Shown: piece after piece, positions 26,861 through 35,753 of the stretch | Layout of the letters: the number at the start of each line of letters is the position of its first letter | Numbering within the stretch: the first letter of the stretch is position 1 | From: Streptomyces antimycoticus | Lineage (GTDB): Bacteria > Actinomycetota > Actinomycetes > Streptomycetales > Streptomycetaceae | Length of the DNA: 64,000 nucleotides | Assembly: GCF_005405925.1 (NCBI RefSeq) | Contig: NZ_BJHV01000001.1 | Span: forward strand, 7,502,001 to 7,566,000 | Direction of reading: 5' to 3' | Made by a program: the position numbers and the translations under genes | Notes under the pieces: generated by a model | Database searches by the model: none | What the model was told of the DNA's origin: nothing | The model's input: only the letters and a program-made list of their open reading frames with translations

Positions 26861-27592
26861 ATGAGTCTTTTCGAGGACGGACGGCCCTTCCTGCACGCCC
26901 TTCCGGCCGACGACCGGCGCGCACTGCTCGCCCTTGGCACGCCCCGGGCCTACGCCCCCGGCGAGGTCGTGCTGCGCGAGCACGACCGTACGACCTTCGT
27001 CGTCGCGATCACCTCCGGCTGGGCCACCATCTCGGTGGAGACCGAGCGCGGGGTGCGGCTGATCCTGGCGCTGCGCGGAGCGGGCGAAGTCGTGGGCGAC
27101 CAGGCCGCCGTGGACCACGGCTCGCGCAGCGCCACCGTCACCGCGCTCGGCCGGATGGAGGCGGTGGTGGTCTCCGGCGACCGGTTCCGGGCCTATCTGG
27201 CCGCGCGTCCCATCGCGACCGTGCTGATCATGCGTCAGTTCAGCTCCCGGCTGCGCAGCTCCGACGGGGAGCGGCGCTCACTCGCCTCGGAGAAGGTGCT
27301 GCAGCGGCTGGCGGCCCGGCTCGTCGAACTCGCCGAGCGCACCGGCCACCCCGCCGCCGACGGGGCGATCACCGTGGATCTGCCGCTGCCCCAGCACGAC
27401 ATCGCGGCCGCGGTGGGCTCGACCCGGGAGGCGGTCGCCAAGGCGCTGCGGCTGCTGCGCGGCCAGGGCGTCGTCCGGACCGCCTCGCGCCGCTTCGTGG
27501 TGATGGACATCGGACTGCTGCGGCTGCTGGCCGAGGGACGGGCGACGGGGGAGCACATCCCGGCGCGTCCCGCGACCGACCCCTGCGACTGA
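26861..27592 (+). CDS. Crp/Fnr-family transcriptional regulator
   Basis: A 243-residue regulator with a cyclic-nucleotide-type beta-barrel (about 15-120; GEVVLREHDR, GEVVGDQAAVDHGSRSATVTAL) and a winged helix-turn-helix (about 160-225; LPLPQHDIAAAVGSTREAVAKALRLLR). The arginine and glutamate used by E. coli CRP for cAMP are not clearly conserved, so the ligand may differ. ATG at 26861 follows GGGGAGGG. The gene stands alone, 272 bases before the two-gene unit at 27865-30884, and could control it. The last 12 bases including the stop are duplicated downstream (27593-27604). Confidence 0.88.
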   Translation: MSLFEDGRPFLHALPADDRRALLALGTPRAYAPGEVVLREHDRTTFVVAITSGWATISVETERGVRLILALRGAGEVVGDQAAVDHGSRSATVTALGRMEAVVVSGDRFRAYLAARPIATVLIMRQFSSRLRSSDGERRSLASEKVLQRLAARLVELAERTGHPAADGAITVDLPLPQHDIAAAVGSTREAVAKALRLLRGQGVVRTASRRFVVMDIGLLRLLAEGRATGEHIPARPATDPCD

Positions 27593-27604
27593 CCCCACGA
27601 CTGA
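27581..27604 (+). repeat. Two 12-base copies spanning the regulator stop codon
   Basis: CCCTGCGACTGA (27581-27592, ending in the true stop) is followed directly by CCCCACGACTGA, 10 of 12 identical, ending in a second in-frame TGA. It is the smallest of four cases in the window where a repeat includes a stop codon. Confidence 0.6.
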
Positions 27605-27864
27605 GCGCGGGCGCGCACTTCCCACGTGTTCTCCGCGACTGTGTAAACGGCTACAGCCGCCCCGCCGTTCCCCGGCGACCCTGGAGTGGCACAAAGGGCG
27701 CGGGACCGTGAGCGACGGGGGTGCGCACGGCCCAGTGCCCCGCACCGGAGAAGGGCGGCGGGGCGGGCAGGGGGAGAAACCCCGCCGCCCGCTTCGGGCA
27801 TTCACCGGCACCCCATCACCACCACGGCGGGAAGCGGGGGCCACGGCATGAAGGACGGCGGGCG

Positions 27865-30081
27865 ATGAGCGCAGCGGAAGACGTCGACGCCCCGGCGGAG
27901 TCGCGGGGACGGCGGCTGGACATCCCCAGGAGCGACCCGCTGGACGGGGCGGGCCAGCCGGGCGGCGCCCGCACGGCGCGTGAGGCACGCGCCCATCTGC
28001 ATATCCCCGTCGGCCCCGCCCGGCTGTGCGCCGAACCGGCGCCGTATCCGCTCCCCGAAGGCCCGGTGCCCCGCGAGGAGTTGGACCGGCTGCGGCGGCT
28101 CTACCGGACCGTCCCCGGTTATGCCGCGATGCGCGACCATCTGCGGCGCACGGGCCTGCTGGCGCTGTGCGGCGAACCCGGCACCGGCCGCGCCTGGACC
28201 GGGCTCGCCCTCCTCGCCGAGCTGTCCGAGCTGGCCGGTGGCGGGGTCTCCCGGCTGGGGTCCGGCATTCCGCATGGGCTCGGCATCCCACACGTGACCG
28301 GCGCCGCGCTCGGGTCCGGCATCCCGTACGGGCCCGGTATTCCGTACGGGTCCGGCCTCCCGTACGGGCCCGGCACCCCGCATGAGTCCGGTACCCCGCT
28401 CTGGTTCGGCACCCCGCCCGGCTCCGGCCTCCCCCATGGGGCGTCCGGCGTGGAGAAGACCGAGCGGGGCCATGGCTATCTCCTCGAACTCCCCGCCGAC
28501 CAGGCGGACTTCGCGGTCGAGCCGCTGCTGGACCGGCTGCGCGCCCACTTCGCCGGGCACGAGGCATTCTGCGTCGTCCTGGTCGCGGGCGGCCCGGCCG
28601 CCGACCGGCTGTTGCGCGGCCGCCGCCACACCGTGCCGTACGAGCCCCCGGCCGCCGCCGACGTCCTCGACCGCCACCTCACCGAACTGCTCGCCGACCG
28701 CCCCACCGGGCTGCTGGAGACGGCCCACGCCACCGCCCGGCGCCCCGAACTGGCCGAGGCGCTCGGGCTGGACGAGCCACGGCCCGGCGAGGCCGCCCGG
28801 CTCGCCGGCCTGCTGGCCGCGCACGCCGAGGGCAGGCTGTCCGAGGAGCGGCTGCTGGAGCACTGCCGGTCGTTCGCCCCGGACCAGGCCCGTGCGTGGT
28901 TCCTGGAGGCAGGGCACCCGGGCACCCTGCCCGCCGCGCTGCCCGCGCTGCGCGCCGCCGCGCTGCGGATCGCGCTCGCCGTCTTCAACGGCTCGGCGCA
29001 CAGCCTCATGGCGGAGGCCGCCGAACTGCTGGCCTGGGAACTGGCCGTCACGCTCGATCCGCAGTACGCGCCGGGCCGCCCGCTGTTCGCCGCCCGTCCC
29101 GGGGCCTCGCTGGCCACGGCGCGCGCGGTCCACGGCGACGGGGTGGAGGACCTCGGGGACGCGTCGGTGCCGGTGCGCGCGGTGTGGTTCGAGGGGCGGC
29201 GGCTGGCGCCCGCCGTGCTCCATGAGTCCTGGGACGCCCACCACAACCTCCGCGGCCCGATGGCCCGTTGGCTGCGCGGACTGTGCGACGATCCGCGCCC
29301 CCAGGTGTGGGTGCGCGCGGCGGTCGCCGCGGGCGTGCTGTGCGCCCGCGACTATCTCTACGGCCTGGCCGAGCTGGCGCTGCCGCTGGCCCGTACGGAC
29401 AGCCCGGTGCAGCGGATGGCGGCGGCCACCGCACTCGCCGAGGCGTCACGGGCCCCGGAGGTGCGTCCCGCCGTGAACGGGCTGCTGCGCAACTGGGCGC
29501 GCGGCGACGACGAGCGGGAGCGCGAGACCGCCGCGCTCGCCCACGGCTACGGCCTGGCGGCGGGCTCCGTCGTGGCGTCCCTGGAGGAACTGGGCCGGAT
29601 CGCCTGCGCCGACGACGGCCGCACCACCTCCTACGGCGTGCTGCGGCTGCTGGCCGGGACCGAACCGGAGACCGTACTGACCGCGCTCACCCGCTGGCTG
29701 CGCGACACCCGGCGGCCCCGCCGGGACCTGGCGCTGCTCACGGTGTTGCGCGCGGTCACCACCCGCACCTCGCATCTGTGGGGCCTGTGCGAGGTGCCGG
29801 AGCTGGAGCCGTACGCCGCCTGGCCGCTGGCCACGGCGGTGCTGGCGGCCCATCCGGAGTGCGCGCCGCGGCTGGCCGAGCTGCTGCGGGCCGCGCTGAC
29901 CTGGGCCAGATCGGCCGGGGCGGCCGAGGACGCGCTGGTCGGCTGGATCCGGCGGGCGGCCGGCGATGAGCGGCAACTGACGGTGTTGTGCGGCTTTCTG
30001 CCCCGGCTGGCACAGGACGGCGACGAGCCGCTCGACGCCGCGGCGGCCACGCGGATACGGGAGGTGCTGGAGGCGCTGTGA
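27865..30081 (+). CDS. Large P-loop-like helical-repeat protein of unknown function
   Basis: I do not recognise a named family. The product has 738 residues (ATG at 27865). Residues 72-125 resemble the first strand, P-loop and helix of an NTPase (LRRTGLLALCGEPGTGRAWT), with Arg where Walker A has Lys, so nucleotide binding may be weak or lost. The next segment holds ten tandem hexapeptides (132-191, consensus GSGIPY), inserted before the strand GYLLELP. From about 280 to the end it is rich in Leu/Ala helices (VWVRAAVAAGVLCARDYLYG, VQRMAAATALAEASR), resembling HEAT/TPR-like repeats. The next gene starts 14 bases on after a strong ribosome site. The pair resembles STAND-like ATPases in layout only. 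Confidence 0.6.
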   Translation: MSAAEDVDAPAESRGRRLDIPRSDPLDGAGQPGGARTAREARAHLHIPVGPARLCAEPAPYPLPEGPVPREELDRLRRLYRTVPGYAAMRDHLRRTGLLALCGEPGTGRAWTGLALLAELSELAGGGVSRLGSGIPHGLGIPHVTGAALGSGIPYGPGIPYGSGLPYGPGTPHESGTPLWFGTPPGSGLPHGASGVEKTERGHGYLLELPADQADFAVEPLLDRLRAHFAGHEAFCVVLVAGGPAADRLLRGRRHTVPYEPPAAADVLDRHLTELLADRPTGLLETAHATARRPELAEALGLDEPRPGEAARLAGLLAAHAEGRLSEERLLEHCRSFAPDQARAWFLEAGHPGTLPAALPALRAAALRIALAVFNGSAHSLMAEAAELLAWELAVTLDPQYAPGRPLFAARPGASLATARAVHGDGVEDLGDASVPVRAVWFEGRRLAPAVLHESWDAHHNLRGPMARWLRGLCDDPRPQVWVRAAVAAGVLCARDYLYGLAELALPLARTDSPVQRMAAATALAEASRAPEVRPAVNGLLRNWARGDDERERETAALAHGYGLAAGSVVASLEELGRIACADDGRTTSYGVLRLLAGTEPETVLTALTRWLRDTRRPRRDLALLTVLRAVTTRTSHLWGLCEVPELEPYAAWPLATAVLAAHPECAPRLAELLRAALTWARSAGAAEDALVGWIRRAAGDERQLTVLCGFLPRLAQDGDEPLDAAAATRIREVLEAL
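28258..28437 (+). repeat. Ten 18-base tandem units coding hexapeptides
   Basis: Ten contiguous units, each exactly 18 bases, fit GGGTCCGGCATCCCGTAC with variation and encode GSGIPH, GLGIPH, VTGAAL, GSGIPY, GPGIPY, GSGLPY, GPGTPH, ESGTPL, WFGTPP and GSGLPH. The middle units are the most alike, suggesting recent expansion there. The array sits inside the P-loop-like domain. Confidence 0.9.
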
Positions 30082-30095
30082 GGAGAGAGACATCG

Positions 30096-30884
30096 ATGGT
30101 GAAAGAGACAGAGGACCCGACAAACACGGAGATCACGGACGACACCACGGCGGAGCGGGCGAGGACGGCGGGCGCGGGGGTTCGCCGAGTCTCGGTCACC
30201 GGGGCGCGGATGCTGCGCGAGGCGCTGCGCCACGGCGGGGACGACCTGCCCGCGGCGCTGCGGGGGGCCGATGACGGCCTGCTGCTGAGCGCGCTGGACG
30301 AGGGGCTGCCCGCCGAGCGGGCCACCCGCGTCGTGGTCGAGCTGGTGCGCCGCGCGCCCGAGCGCGGACCGGAGCTGGCCGACGCGGTCTGCGAGAAGGT
30401 GCTGCTCGCCCAGCTCTATCTCGACCCGCCGCCCCGCGCCCAGGGCGGTGCGGACGGACCGGCCGCGGACCCCGGCCGCCGGCTGCGGGTGCGCAATGCG
30501 CTGATGCTGTACGAGGGGCTGGTCCGCCCGTACGCGCAGCGCGGCGCGGTGCCGGAGCTGATGGCGTGCGTCCTGCCCGGCCTGTGGACGGCTGCCGACG
30601 GCGCGGGCCGTGAGGTGGTGCGCCGGATCGCGGGCACCCGGCAGATGACGGGGTTCGGCGAGAAGGGCTGGAAGGCGCTGTTCGGCGGGGTGGCCGAGGA
30701 GTGCCGGGAGCGTGAGGAGGCGGCAGCCCGCGCCACTCGGCGCGAGGCACGGCGACGGTGGCGGCGCGGGGGCGCCGACGAGGGCGGCGGGCTCGATCTG
30801 AAGCCCGGCCAGCTCTGGGTCTCCGCCCTGCTGGGGTTCATCGCGGTCGCCCTGGTGCTGATCGTGGTGATCGCGGCCGGATAG
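30096..30884 (+). CDS. Tail-anchored helical protein, partner of the preceding gene
   Basis: A 262-residue protein of unknown function. ATG at 30096 follows AGGAGAGAG at ideal spacing. The body is soluble and helical (VSVTGARMLREALRHGGDDL, RRLRVRNALMLYEGLVRPYAQRG), followed by a basic stretch (ATRREARRRWRRGG) and one C-terminal membrane helix (LWVSALLGFIAVALVLIVVIAAG), so the protein is tail-anchored with its body in the cytosol. It is 14 bases from the P-loop-like gene, and I infer that it holds a complex at the membrane. The last bases with the stop codon are the first unit of a tandem array running to 31015. Confidence 0.65.
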   Translation: MVKETEDPTNTEITDDTTAERARTAGAGVRRVSVTGARMLREALRHGGDDLPAALRGADDGLLLSALDEGLPAERATRVVVELVRRAPERGPELADAVCEKVLLAQLYLDPPPRAQGGADGPAADPGRRLRVRNALMLYEGLVRPYAQRGAVPELMACVLPGLWTAADGAGREVVRRIAGTRQMTGFGEKGWKALFGGVAEECREREEAAARATRREARRRWRRGGADEGGGLDLKPGQLWVSALLGFIAVALVLIVVIAAG

Positions 30885-31015
30885 TCGCCCGTCGGTGGCC
30901 GGATAGTCGCCCGCCCCGGTGGCCGGATAGCCGCCCGCCCCGGTGGCCGGATAGCCGCCCGCCCCGGTGGCCGGATAGCCGCCCGCCCGGGCGGCCGGAT
31001 AGCCGCCCGCCGTTG
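30875..31015 (+). repeat. 24-base minisatellite growing out of a stop codon
   Basis: Six copies keyed by GGCCGGATAG begin at 30875, 30897, 30921, 30945, 30969 and 30993. The last four steps are exactly 24 bases (consensus GGCCGGATAGCCGCCCGCCC plus CGGT), and the first copy is the end of the coding region with its TAG stop at 30882-30884. High similarity of copies 3-6 suggests recent slippage. Confidence 0.92.
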
Positions 31016-31134
31016 ACGGCGGGCCCGCCCCGCGCGGCGGAACCGCGGCGGAACCGCCGTGGCCATCGCGATCAGCGCGAGTGATCCGTGTCGCCGGGCG
31101 TTCACAACGGGCCGCGAGCGGCGAAGATGGGGGC

Positions 31135-32364
31135 ATGGGATTCCATGTCGACTCCGAGGCCGGGCGGCTGCGCCGCGTCATACTGCACCGCCCCGACCTG
31201 GAGCTCAAGCGGCTCACACCCACCAACAGGGACGCTCTGCTCTTCGACGACGTCCTGTGGGTGCGCCGCGCCCGCCAGGAGCACGACGGCTTCGCCGACG
31301 TCCTGCGCGACCGCGGGGTCGAGGTCCATCTCTTCGGGGATCTGCTCACCGAGAGCCTGGGCCTGCCGGACGCGCGGGCGCTGGTGCTGGACCGGGTCTT
31401 CGACGAGAAGGAGTACGGGCCCCTGGCCACCGACCACCTGCGGGCCGCCTTCGACGAGCTGAGCGCCCCCGAGCTGACCGAGGCGCTGATCGGCGGCATG
31501 ACCAAGCGGGAGTATCTGGGCCGGTACCCGGAGCCGGTCTCCGTCCGCTTCCATGCCATGGAGCCCGATGACTTCCTGGTCAACCCGCTGCCGAACCATC
31601 TCTTCACCCGGGACGCCTCCGCGTGGGTGTACGACGGTGTGTCGATCAACGCGATGCGCTGGCCCGCCCGCTGGCACGAGACGGTGCACTACGAGGCCGT
31701 CTACCGCCATCACCCGCTCTTCGCGAAGGAGGACTTCCACGTCTGGTCGGAGGGGCAGGCCGCGTATCCCTCGACCATCGAGGGCGGTGATGTGCTGGTG
31801 CTCGGCAAGGGCGCGGTGCTGATCGGGATGAGCGAGCGGACCACTCCGCAGGCGGTGGAGATGATCGCGCACCGGCTCTTCGAGGCCGGTTCGGCCCGGA
31901 CGATCGTGGCGCTCGACATGCCCAAGGGGCGCGCGTTCATGCACCTGGACACCGTGATGACCATGGTGGACGGGGACACCTTCACGCAGTACGCGGGGCT
32001 GGGGATGCTCCGCTCGTACACCATCGAGCCGGGCGCGGGCAGCAAGGACCTCAAGGTCACCGACCATCCGCCGGAGCATATGCACCGCGCGATAGCCGCG
32101 GCCCTCGGCCTGGACTCCATCCGCGTGCTCACGGCGACCCAGGACGTCCACGCGGCGGAGCGCGAGCAGTGGGACGACGGCTGCAATGTGCTCGCGGTCG
32201 AGCCGGGCGTGGTGGTCGCCTACGAGCGGAACGCGACGACCAACACCTATCTGCGCAAGTGCGGGATCGAGGTCATCGACATCCCGGGCAGCGAGCTGGG
32301 CCGGGGCCGGGGCGGGCCGCGGTGCATGAGCTGTCCGGTCGAGCGCGACCCGGTCGAGCCGTAA
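31135..32364 (+). CDS. arcA: Arginine deiminase
   Basis: Converts L-arginine to citrulline and ammonia, the first step of the arginine deiminase pathway; 409 residues, as usual for the family. The conserved parts are present: [29 protein letters not shown] and the C-terminal [16 protein letters not shown], where the second Cys is the nucleophile. ATG at 31135 is used; the upstream extension lacks family similarity. The ornithine carbamoyltransferase gene follows 187 bases later with its own likely promoter, so arginine can be split to ornithine and carbamoyl phosphate. No carbamate kinase or arginine/ornithine antiporter is visible here. Confidence 0.95.
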   Translation: MGFHVDSEAGRLRRVILHRPDLELKRLTPTNRDALLFDDVLWVRRARQEHDGFADVLRDRGVEVHLFGDLLTESLGLPDARALVLDRVFDEKEYGPLATDHLRAAFDELSAPELTEALIGGMTKREYLGRYPEPVSVRFHAMEPDDFLVNPLPNHLFTRDASAWVYDGVSINAMRWPARWHETVHYEAVYRHHPLFAKEDFHVWSEGQAAYPSTIEGGDVLVLGKGAVLIGMSERTTPQAVEMIAHRLFEAGSARTIVALDMPKGRAFMHLDTVMTMVDGDTFTQYAGLGMLRSYTIEPGAGSKDLKVTDHPPEHMHRAIAAALGLDSIRVLTATQDVHAAEREQWDDGCNVLAVEPGVVVAYERNATTNTYLRKCGIEVIDIPGSELGRGRGGPRCMSCPVERDPVEP

Positions 32365-32424
32365 GCGACCCCGTCGAGCCGTAAGCGACCCTGCCGAGCT
32401 GTAAACGAGCCCGCGGACCCGTAA
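32345..32424 (+). repeat. Four 20-base copies spanning the arcA stop codon
   Basis: The unit GCGACCCGGTCGAGCCGTAA starts at 32345 and ends with the arcA stop at 32364. Three further copies follow without gaps to 32424, each ending in TAA (32382, 32402, 32422). Because 20 is not a multiple of three, the four stops cover all three frames. Similarity falls with distance from arcA. Confidence 0.92.
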
Positions 32425-32448
32425 TGCCGGGGTTCACCCCTGGCCTCC

Positions 32449-32476
32449 GTATATATGCAGAGGATCGTATATGCTT
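32449..32476 (+). promoter_or_regulatory. Candidate ArgR-type site upstream of argF
   Basis: Two direct copies of TATATGC (32452-32458 and 32468-32474), each preceded by G or CG, lie in an AT-rich patch of an otherwise GC-rich gap, about 80-100 bases before the ornithine carbamoyltransferase start. Streptomyces arginine boxes contain TGCATA/TATGCA-like halves, so an ArgR operator is plausible but not certain. Confidence 0.4.
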
Positions 32477-32551
32477 CCATGGTTCCTGGCCGCGGCGCCC
32501 TCGCCGTAGCCCCTGATTCGCCGTGTTCGCCGTGACCTAGGAGCCGCTCTT

Positions 32552-33556
32552 ATGGCGATTGACCTCACCGGCCGCCACTTCCTCAAGGAGCTGGACTTCA
32601 CCGCCGACGAGTTCCGCCGCCTGATCGAGCTCGCCGCCGAGCTGAAGGCGGCCAAGCGCGCGGGCACCGAGGAGCGGCGGCTGCGGGGCAAGAACATCGC
32701 CCTGGTCTTCGAGAAGACCTCCACCCGTACCCGCTGCGCCTTCGAGGTCGCGGCTGCCGACCAGGGCGCCTCCACGACCTATCTCGATCCGGTCGGCTCG
32801 CAGATCGGTCACAAGGAGTCGGTCAAGGACACGGCGCGGGTGCTCGGCCGGATGTACGACGCGATCGAGTACCGGGGCCACGGTCAGGGCGTCGTCGAGG
32901 AGCTCGCCGCACACGCCGGGGTGCCCGTTTACAACGGCCTCACCGACGAGTGGCACCCCACCCAGATGCTCGCCGACGTGCTGACCATGACCGAGCACAG
33001 CGACAAGCCGCTGGACCAGGTCGCCTACGCCTACCTCGGCGACGCCCGGTACAACATGGGCAACTCCTACCTCGTCACCGGCGCCCTGCTGGGCATGGAC
33101 GTCCGCATCGTCGCGCCCAGCCTGCTGTGGCCCGACAACACCATCGTGGAGCTGGCGCGCCAGCTCGCCACGGCCACCGGCGCCCGGATCTCGCTCACCG
33201 AGAACGTCGAGGAGGGTGTGCGCGGTGCGGACTTCGTCGCCACCGATGTGTGGGTGTCCATGGGCGAGCCCAAGGAGGTGTGGGACGAGCGGATAGCGCT
33301 GCTGGGGCCGTACGCGGTGACGATGGATGTGCTGCGCGCGACGGGCAACGACGCCGTGAAGTTCCTGCACTGCCTGCCGGCCTTCCATGACCTGGGCACC
33401 GACGTCGGCCGGGAGATCCACGAGCGGCACGGGCTGACCGAGCTGGAGGTCACCGACGAGGTCTTCGAGTCCGAGCACTCCGTCGTCTTCGACGAGGCGG
33501 AGAACCGCATGCACACGATCAAGGCGGTGCTGGTCGCGACCCTCAGCGCTCCGTAG
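32552..33556 (+). CDS. argF: Ornithine carbamoyltransferase
   Basis: Catalyses transfer between ornithine plus carbamoyl phosphate and citrulline; 334 residues. The carbamoyl-phosphate motif STRTR is at residues 57-61, HPTQ near 135, and the ornithine/catalytic Cys motif HCLPAFHD near 270. Its place after arginine deiminase suggests the catabolic (ArcB) role, but the gene may also serve biosynthesis, and sequence alone does not decide. ATG at 32552 gives [16 protein letters not shown], the normal start. A possible ArgR site is upstream. Its end overlaps by 14 bases the end of the convergent ATP-binding protein gene. Confidence 0.95.
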   Translation: MAIDLTGRHFLKELDFTADEFRRLIELAAELKAAKRAGTEERRLRGKNIALVFEKTSTRTRCAFEVAAADQGASTTYLDPVGSQIGHKESVKDTARVLGRMYDAIEYRGHGQGVVEELAAHAGVPVYNGLTDEWHPTQMLADVLTMTEHSDKPLDQVAYAYLGDARYNMGNSYLVTGALLGMDVRIVAPSLLWPDNTIVELARQLATATGARISLTENVEEGVRGADFVATDVWVSMGEPKEVWDERIALLGPYAVTMDVLRATGNDAVKFLHCLPAFHDLGTDVGREIHERHGLTELEVTDEVFESEHSVVFDEAENRMHTIKAVLVATLSAP

Positions 33557-34163
33557 GGCGCTCCGCGGCCGCGGGGCCATCCGTGGGCGGAAGGATGAAC
33601 CAGACGGCCTTGCCGTAGGGGGTCGGCCGGTAGCCCGCGTCCGCGCTGAGGGTCCGGATCAGCAGCAGACCGCGTCCGCCCTCGGCGAGGCCGTCGGGTC
33701 TCTTGGGCCCGTCGGGGCGGCCCAGCGAGTCCAGCCCGCCGGGCGGATTCGGGTCCTGGTCGTGCACCTCGACCTGCCAGCCCCCGGTCGGCACCAGCTC
33801 CACCACCAGCTCTATCGGCTCGTCGCCCTCCGTGTGCCGCACCGCGTTGGCCACCAGCTCCGCCGTCAGCAGCTCCGCCGTGTCGCCGTCCACGGGCGCC
33901 CCGATGTCGGCCAGGGTGTTCCGGATCAGCGCGCGCGCCAGCGGTACGGCGGCCGTCGTATGCGGCAGGGCGAAGCGCCAGGTGGCGGCGTGGGAGGGAT
34001 CGGGCACGGAGGGGGTCCAGTCGGTCGGCGTGAAACGGAATACCGCAGCCCTTGACGGTATGAAGCGGACGATAGTGCCGGAAGGGGCCGTGGACCACTC
34101 TTGGCGGGACTTAGGGCCTGGTGGGTGCGTTTGCTCCATATCGGTCGTTTCCGAAGAAAACAC
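33543..34163 (-). CDS. Anti-sigma-type ATP-binding protein (HATPase, RsbW-like)
   Basis: A soluble GHKL ATPase-domain protein of up to 206 residues. The N-box [15 protein letters not shown] and G-box-like VHDQDPNPP then [15 protein letters not shown] are those of the very large Streptomyces family of stand-alone RsbW-like proteins, which act as serine kinases or anti-sigma partners. No sigma factor or anti-anti-sigma gene is adjacent. GTG at 34163 or ATG at 34139 may be the start. Its 3' end overlaps that of argF by 14 bases tail to tail. Confidence 0.82.
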   Translation of the reverse strand: MFSSETTDMEQTHPPGPKSRQEWSTAPSGTIVRFIPSRAAVFRFTPTDWTPSVPDPSHAATWRFALPHTTAAVPLARALIRNTLADIGAPVDGDTAELLTAELVANAVRHTEGDEPIELVVELVPTGGWQVEVHDQDPNPPGGLDSLGRPDGPKRPDGLAEGGRGLLLIRTLSADAGYRPTPYGKAVWFILPPTDGPAAAERPTER

Positions 34164-34311
34164 CTGATCTCACTGCCCCGCTTTCTTCCCGGGAGCGCCG
34201 GCGTCCCCGCCGCACGAGCCGCCCGCGCCGATCTCCTCGGGAGGGGTCCCAAGGGTCGCGGTGAACCATGGAGCGCCCTGCGCACCCACGCCGTGACGGG
34301 AAGAGATCAGG

Positions 34312-35753
34312 ATGGATGAATCGACGCTCGCCGTGCCGGAGCCCGCGCCTCCCGCGCCCCGGCCGCACGACCCGTTGGCCGTCGCCCTCGGCAACGCCTC
34401 CCTGCTCGGCGTCGGCTATCTGCTGCTGCGGCGGCGCGGGCTCGCCGTCCTCGCCGTAGCCGTCACCGTCGTCCTCGTCTCCCTGCTGATCTCGACCGCA
34501 CGCCCCGCGTACGAGGTCGCCATGCTCGTGTGGTGGGCGGCCGTCATCGTCCACGGGTGGTTCCTGGCGCGCGGAGAGGCGGGCCAGGACGGTGGCCGGG
34601 GCGCGGTGCGCGGTCAGCGACTGGTCGCGCTCGGCATCACGTTGCCGGTGCTGCTGGCGGTGGGACTCCTGCGGTTCGACGCCTCCAGGGTCGGTGAGAG
34701 CGTCGCCGAGGCCCGTGAACGCGGCGACTGCGCAACGGTGGTGAGCGCCCAGGACGGGGTGTGGTTCGGACATCGCATGGCCGACGCGCCGCTGGCGGCC
34801 CGGGGCGATGAGATCATCGAGGACTGCCGTCGGCTGGAGACGGCCGGTGGTCAGCTCACCACCGGGCTGACCGGTGACACCGCCTCCCTGGAGGGGGCTT
34901 CGAGACCCTCGCCTCGGTCCTCGCCGAACCCGGCAACGATAAGACGGTCGAAGCGACCTTGACGCGGTTCCTCCGCGGCCTGCCCGCCAAGGATCCCTGT
35001 GCCACCGTCGCCGTCACCGACTGGCTCCGCGAGCGGAAGCGGAGCCACGACGTACTGGACCGATCCGCCGCCACGGTCCGGCGAACCGCGCCCGCCGCGC
35101 TCGTCGCCTGCGGTGACGACCTCATGGGGCACAGCGACTGGACGTCGGCCCAGGCCCACTACAAGCGGCTGCTCGACCAGTACCCCGACGACGGACTCGC
35201 GACCAAGGCCCGGGCGGGCGTCAAGAAGGCCACGCTCAGCATCGAGCTCGCCAATGTCCGCAACCTGCTCGCGCCGGGCACCGGCGCCCAGCCCGCGTAC
35301 TGCTCCAAGCCCGCGAAGTACAGCGGCGCCAAGCCCCTGCGCAAGGGCGTCAACCGCGCCCTCTTCTACGGTGGGGAGACCTACGGCGACGACCACTCGG
35401 ACAAACTCCCCGGCTCCTGGAAGGCCGCGGGCGCCACCGACGCCGTCCTGGTGGTCTGCATGGGCGAGGACACCTTCGGCAACTCCGTCCAGACGTGCCC
35501 GTACCGGCCCCGGGGCTCCGGCTCCACCACCTATGTGACGTTCCGTAAGATCGCGGTCCCGGTGAAGGTCTACGAGCTGCGCACCGGCAAGCTCGTGTCC
35601 CACCGCACCCTCCAGATCGGCGGCAGCAGCTGCCCGGCGGTCATCACCTACTACTCCTCCGGCAGCTCCGGCCCGGGCCCGGCGTCCAACAGGTACGTCA
35701 GCGCCTCCGCATCCGAAGTGCGCAGCGCGTTCCGGCCTCTGGTCAACCGGTGA
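34312..35753 (+). CDS. Membrane protein with TPR-like segment, one-base frameshift
   Basis: A protein of unknown function, about 480 residues if repaired. The N-terminal part has several membrane helices (LGVGYLLLRRRGLAVLAVAVTVVL, MLVWWAAVIVHGWFL, GITLPVLLAVGLL). The outer part includes a TPR-like helix pair (SAQAHYKRLLDQYPDDGLATKARAG) and a C-terminal beta-rich region (GGETYGDDHSDKLPGSWKA, VQTCPYRPRGSGSTTYVTF). The frame breaks at the G5 run 34893-34897. One added G gives LEGGFETLASVLAEPGNDKT and joins the halves without loss. Its 3' end overlaps the convergent sugar-kinase gene by 11 bases. The role is unknown. Confidence 0.75.

Noticed and set aside
30875..31015. CRISPR array
   Set aside because: The units are contiguous 24-base repeats without unique spacers, and no cas genes are present.
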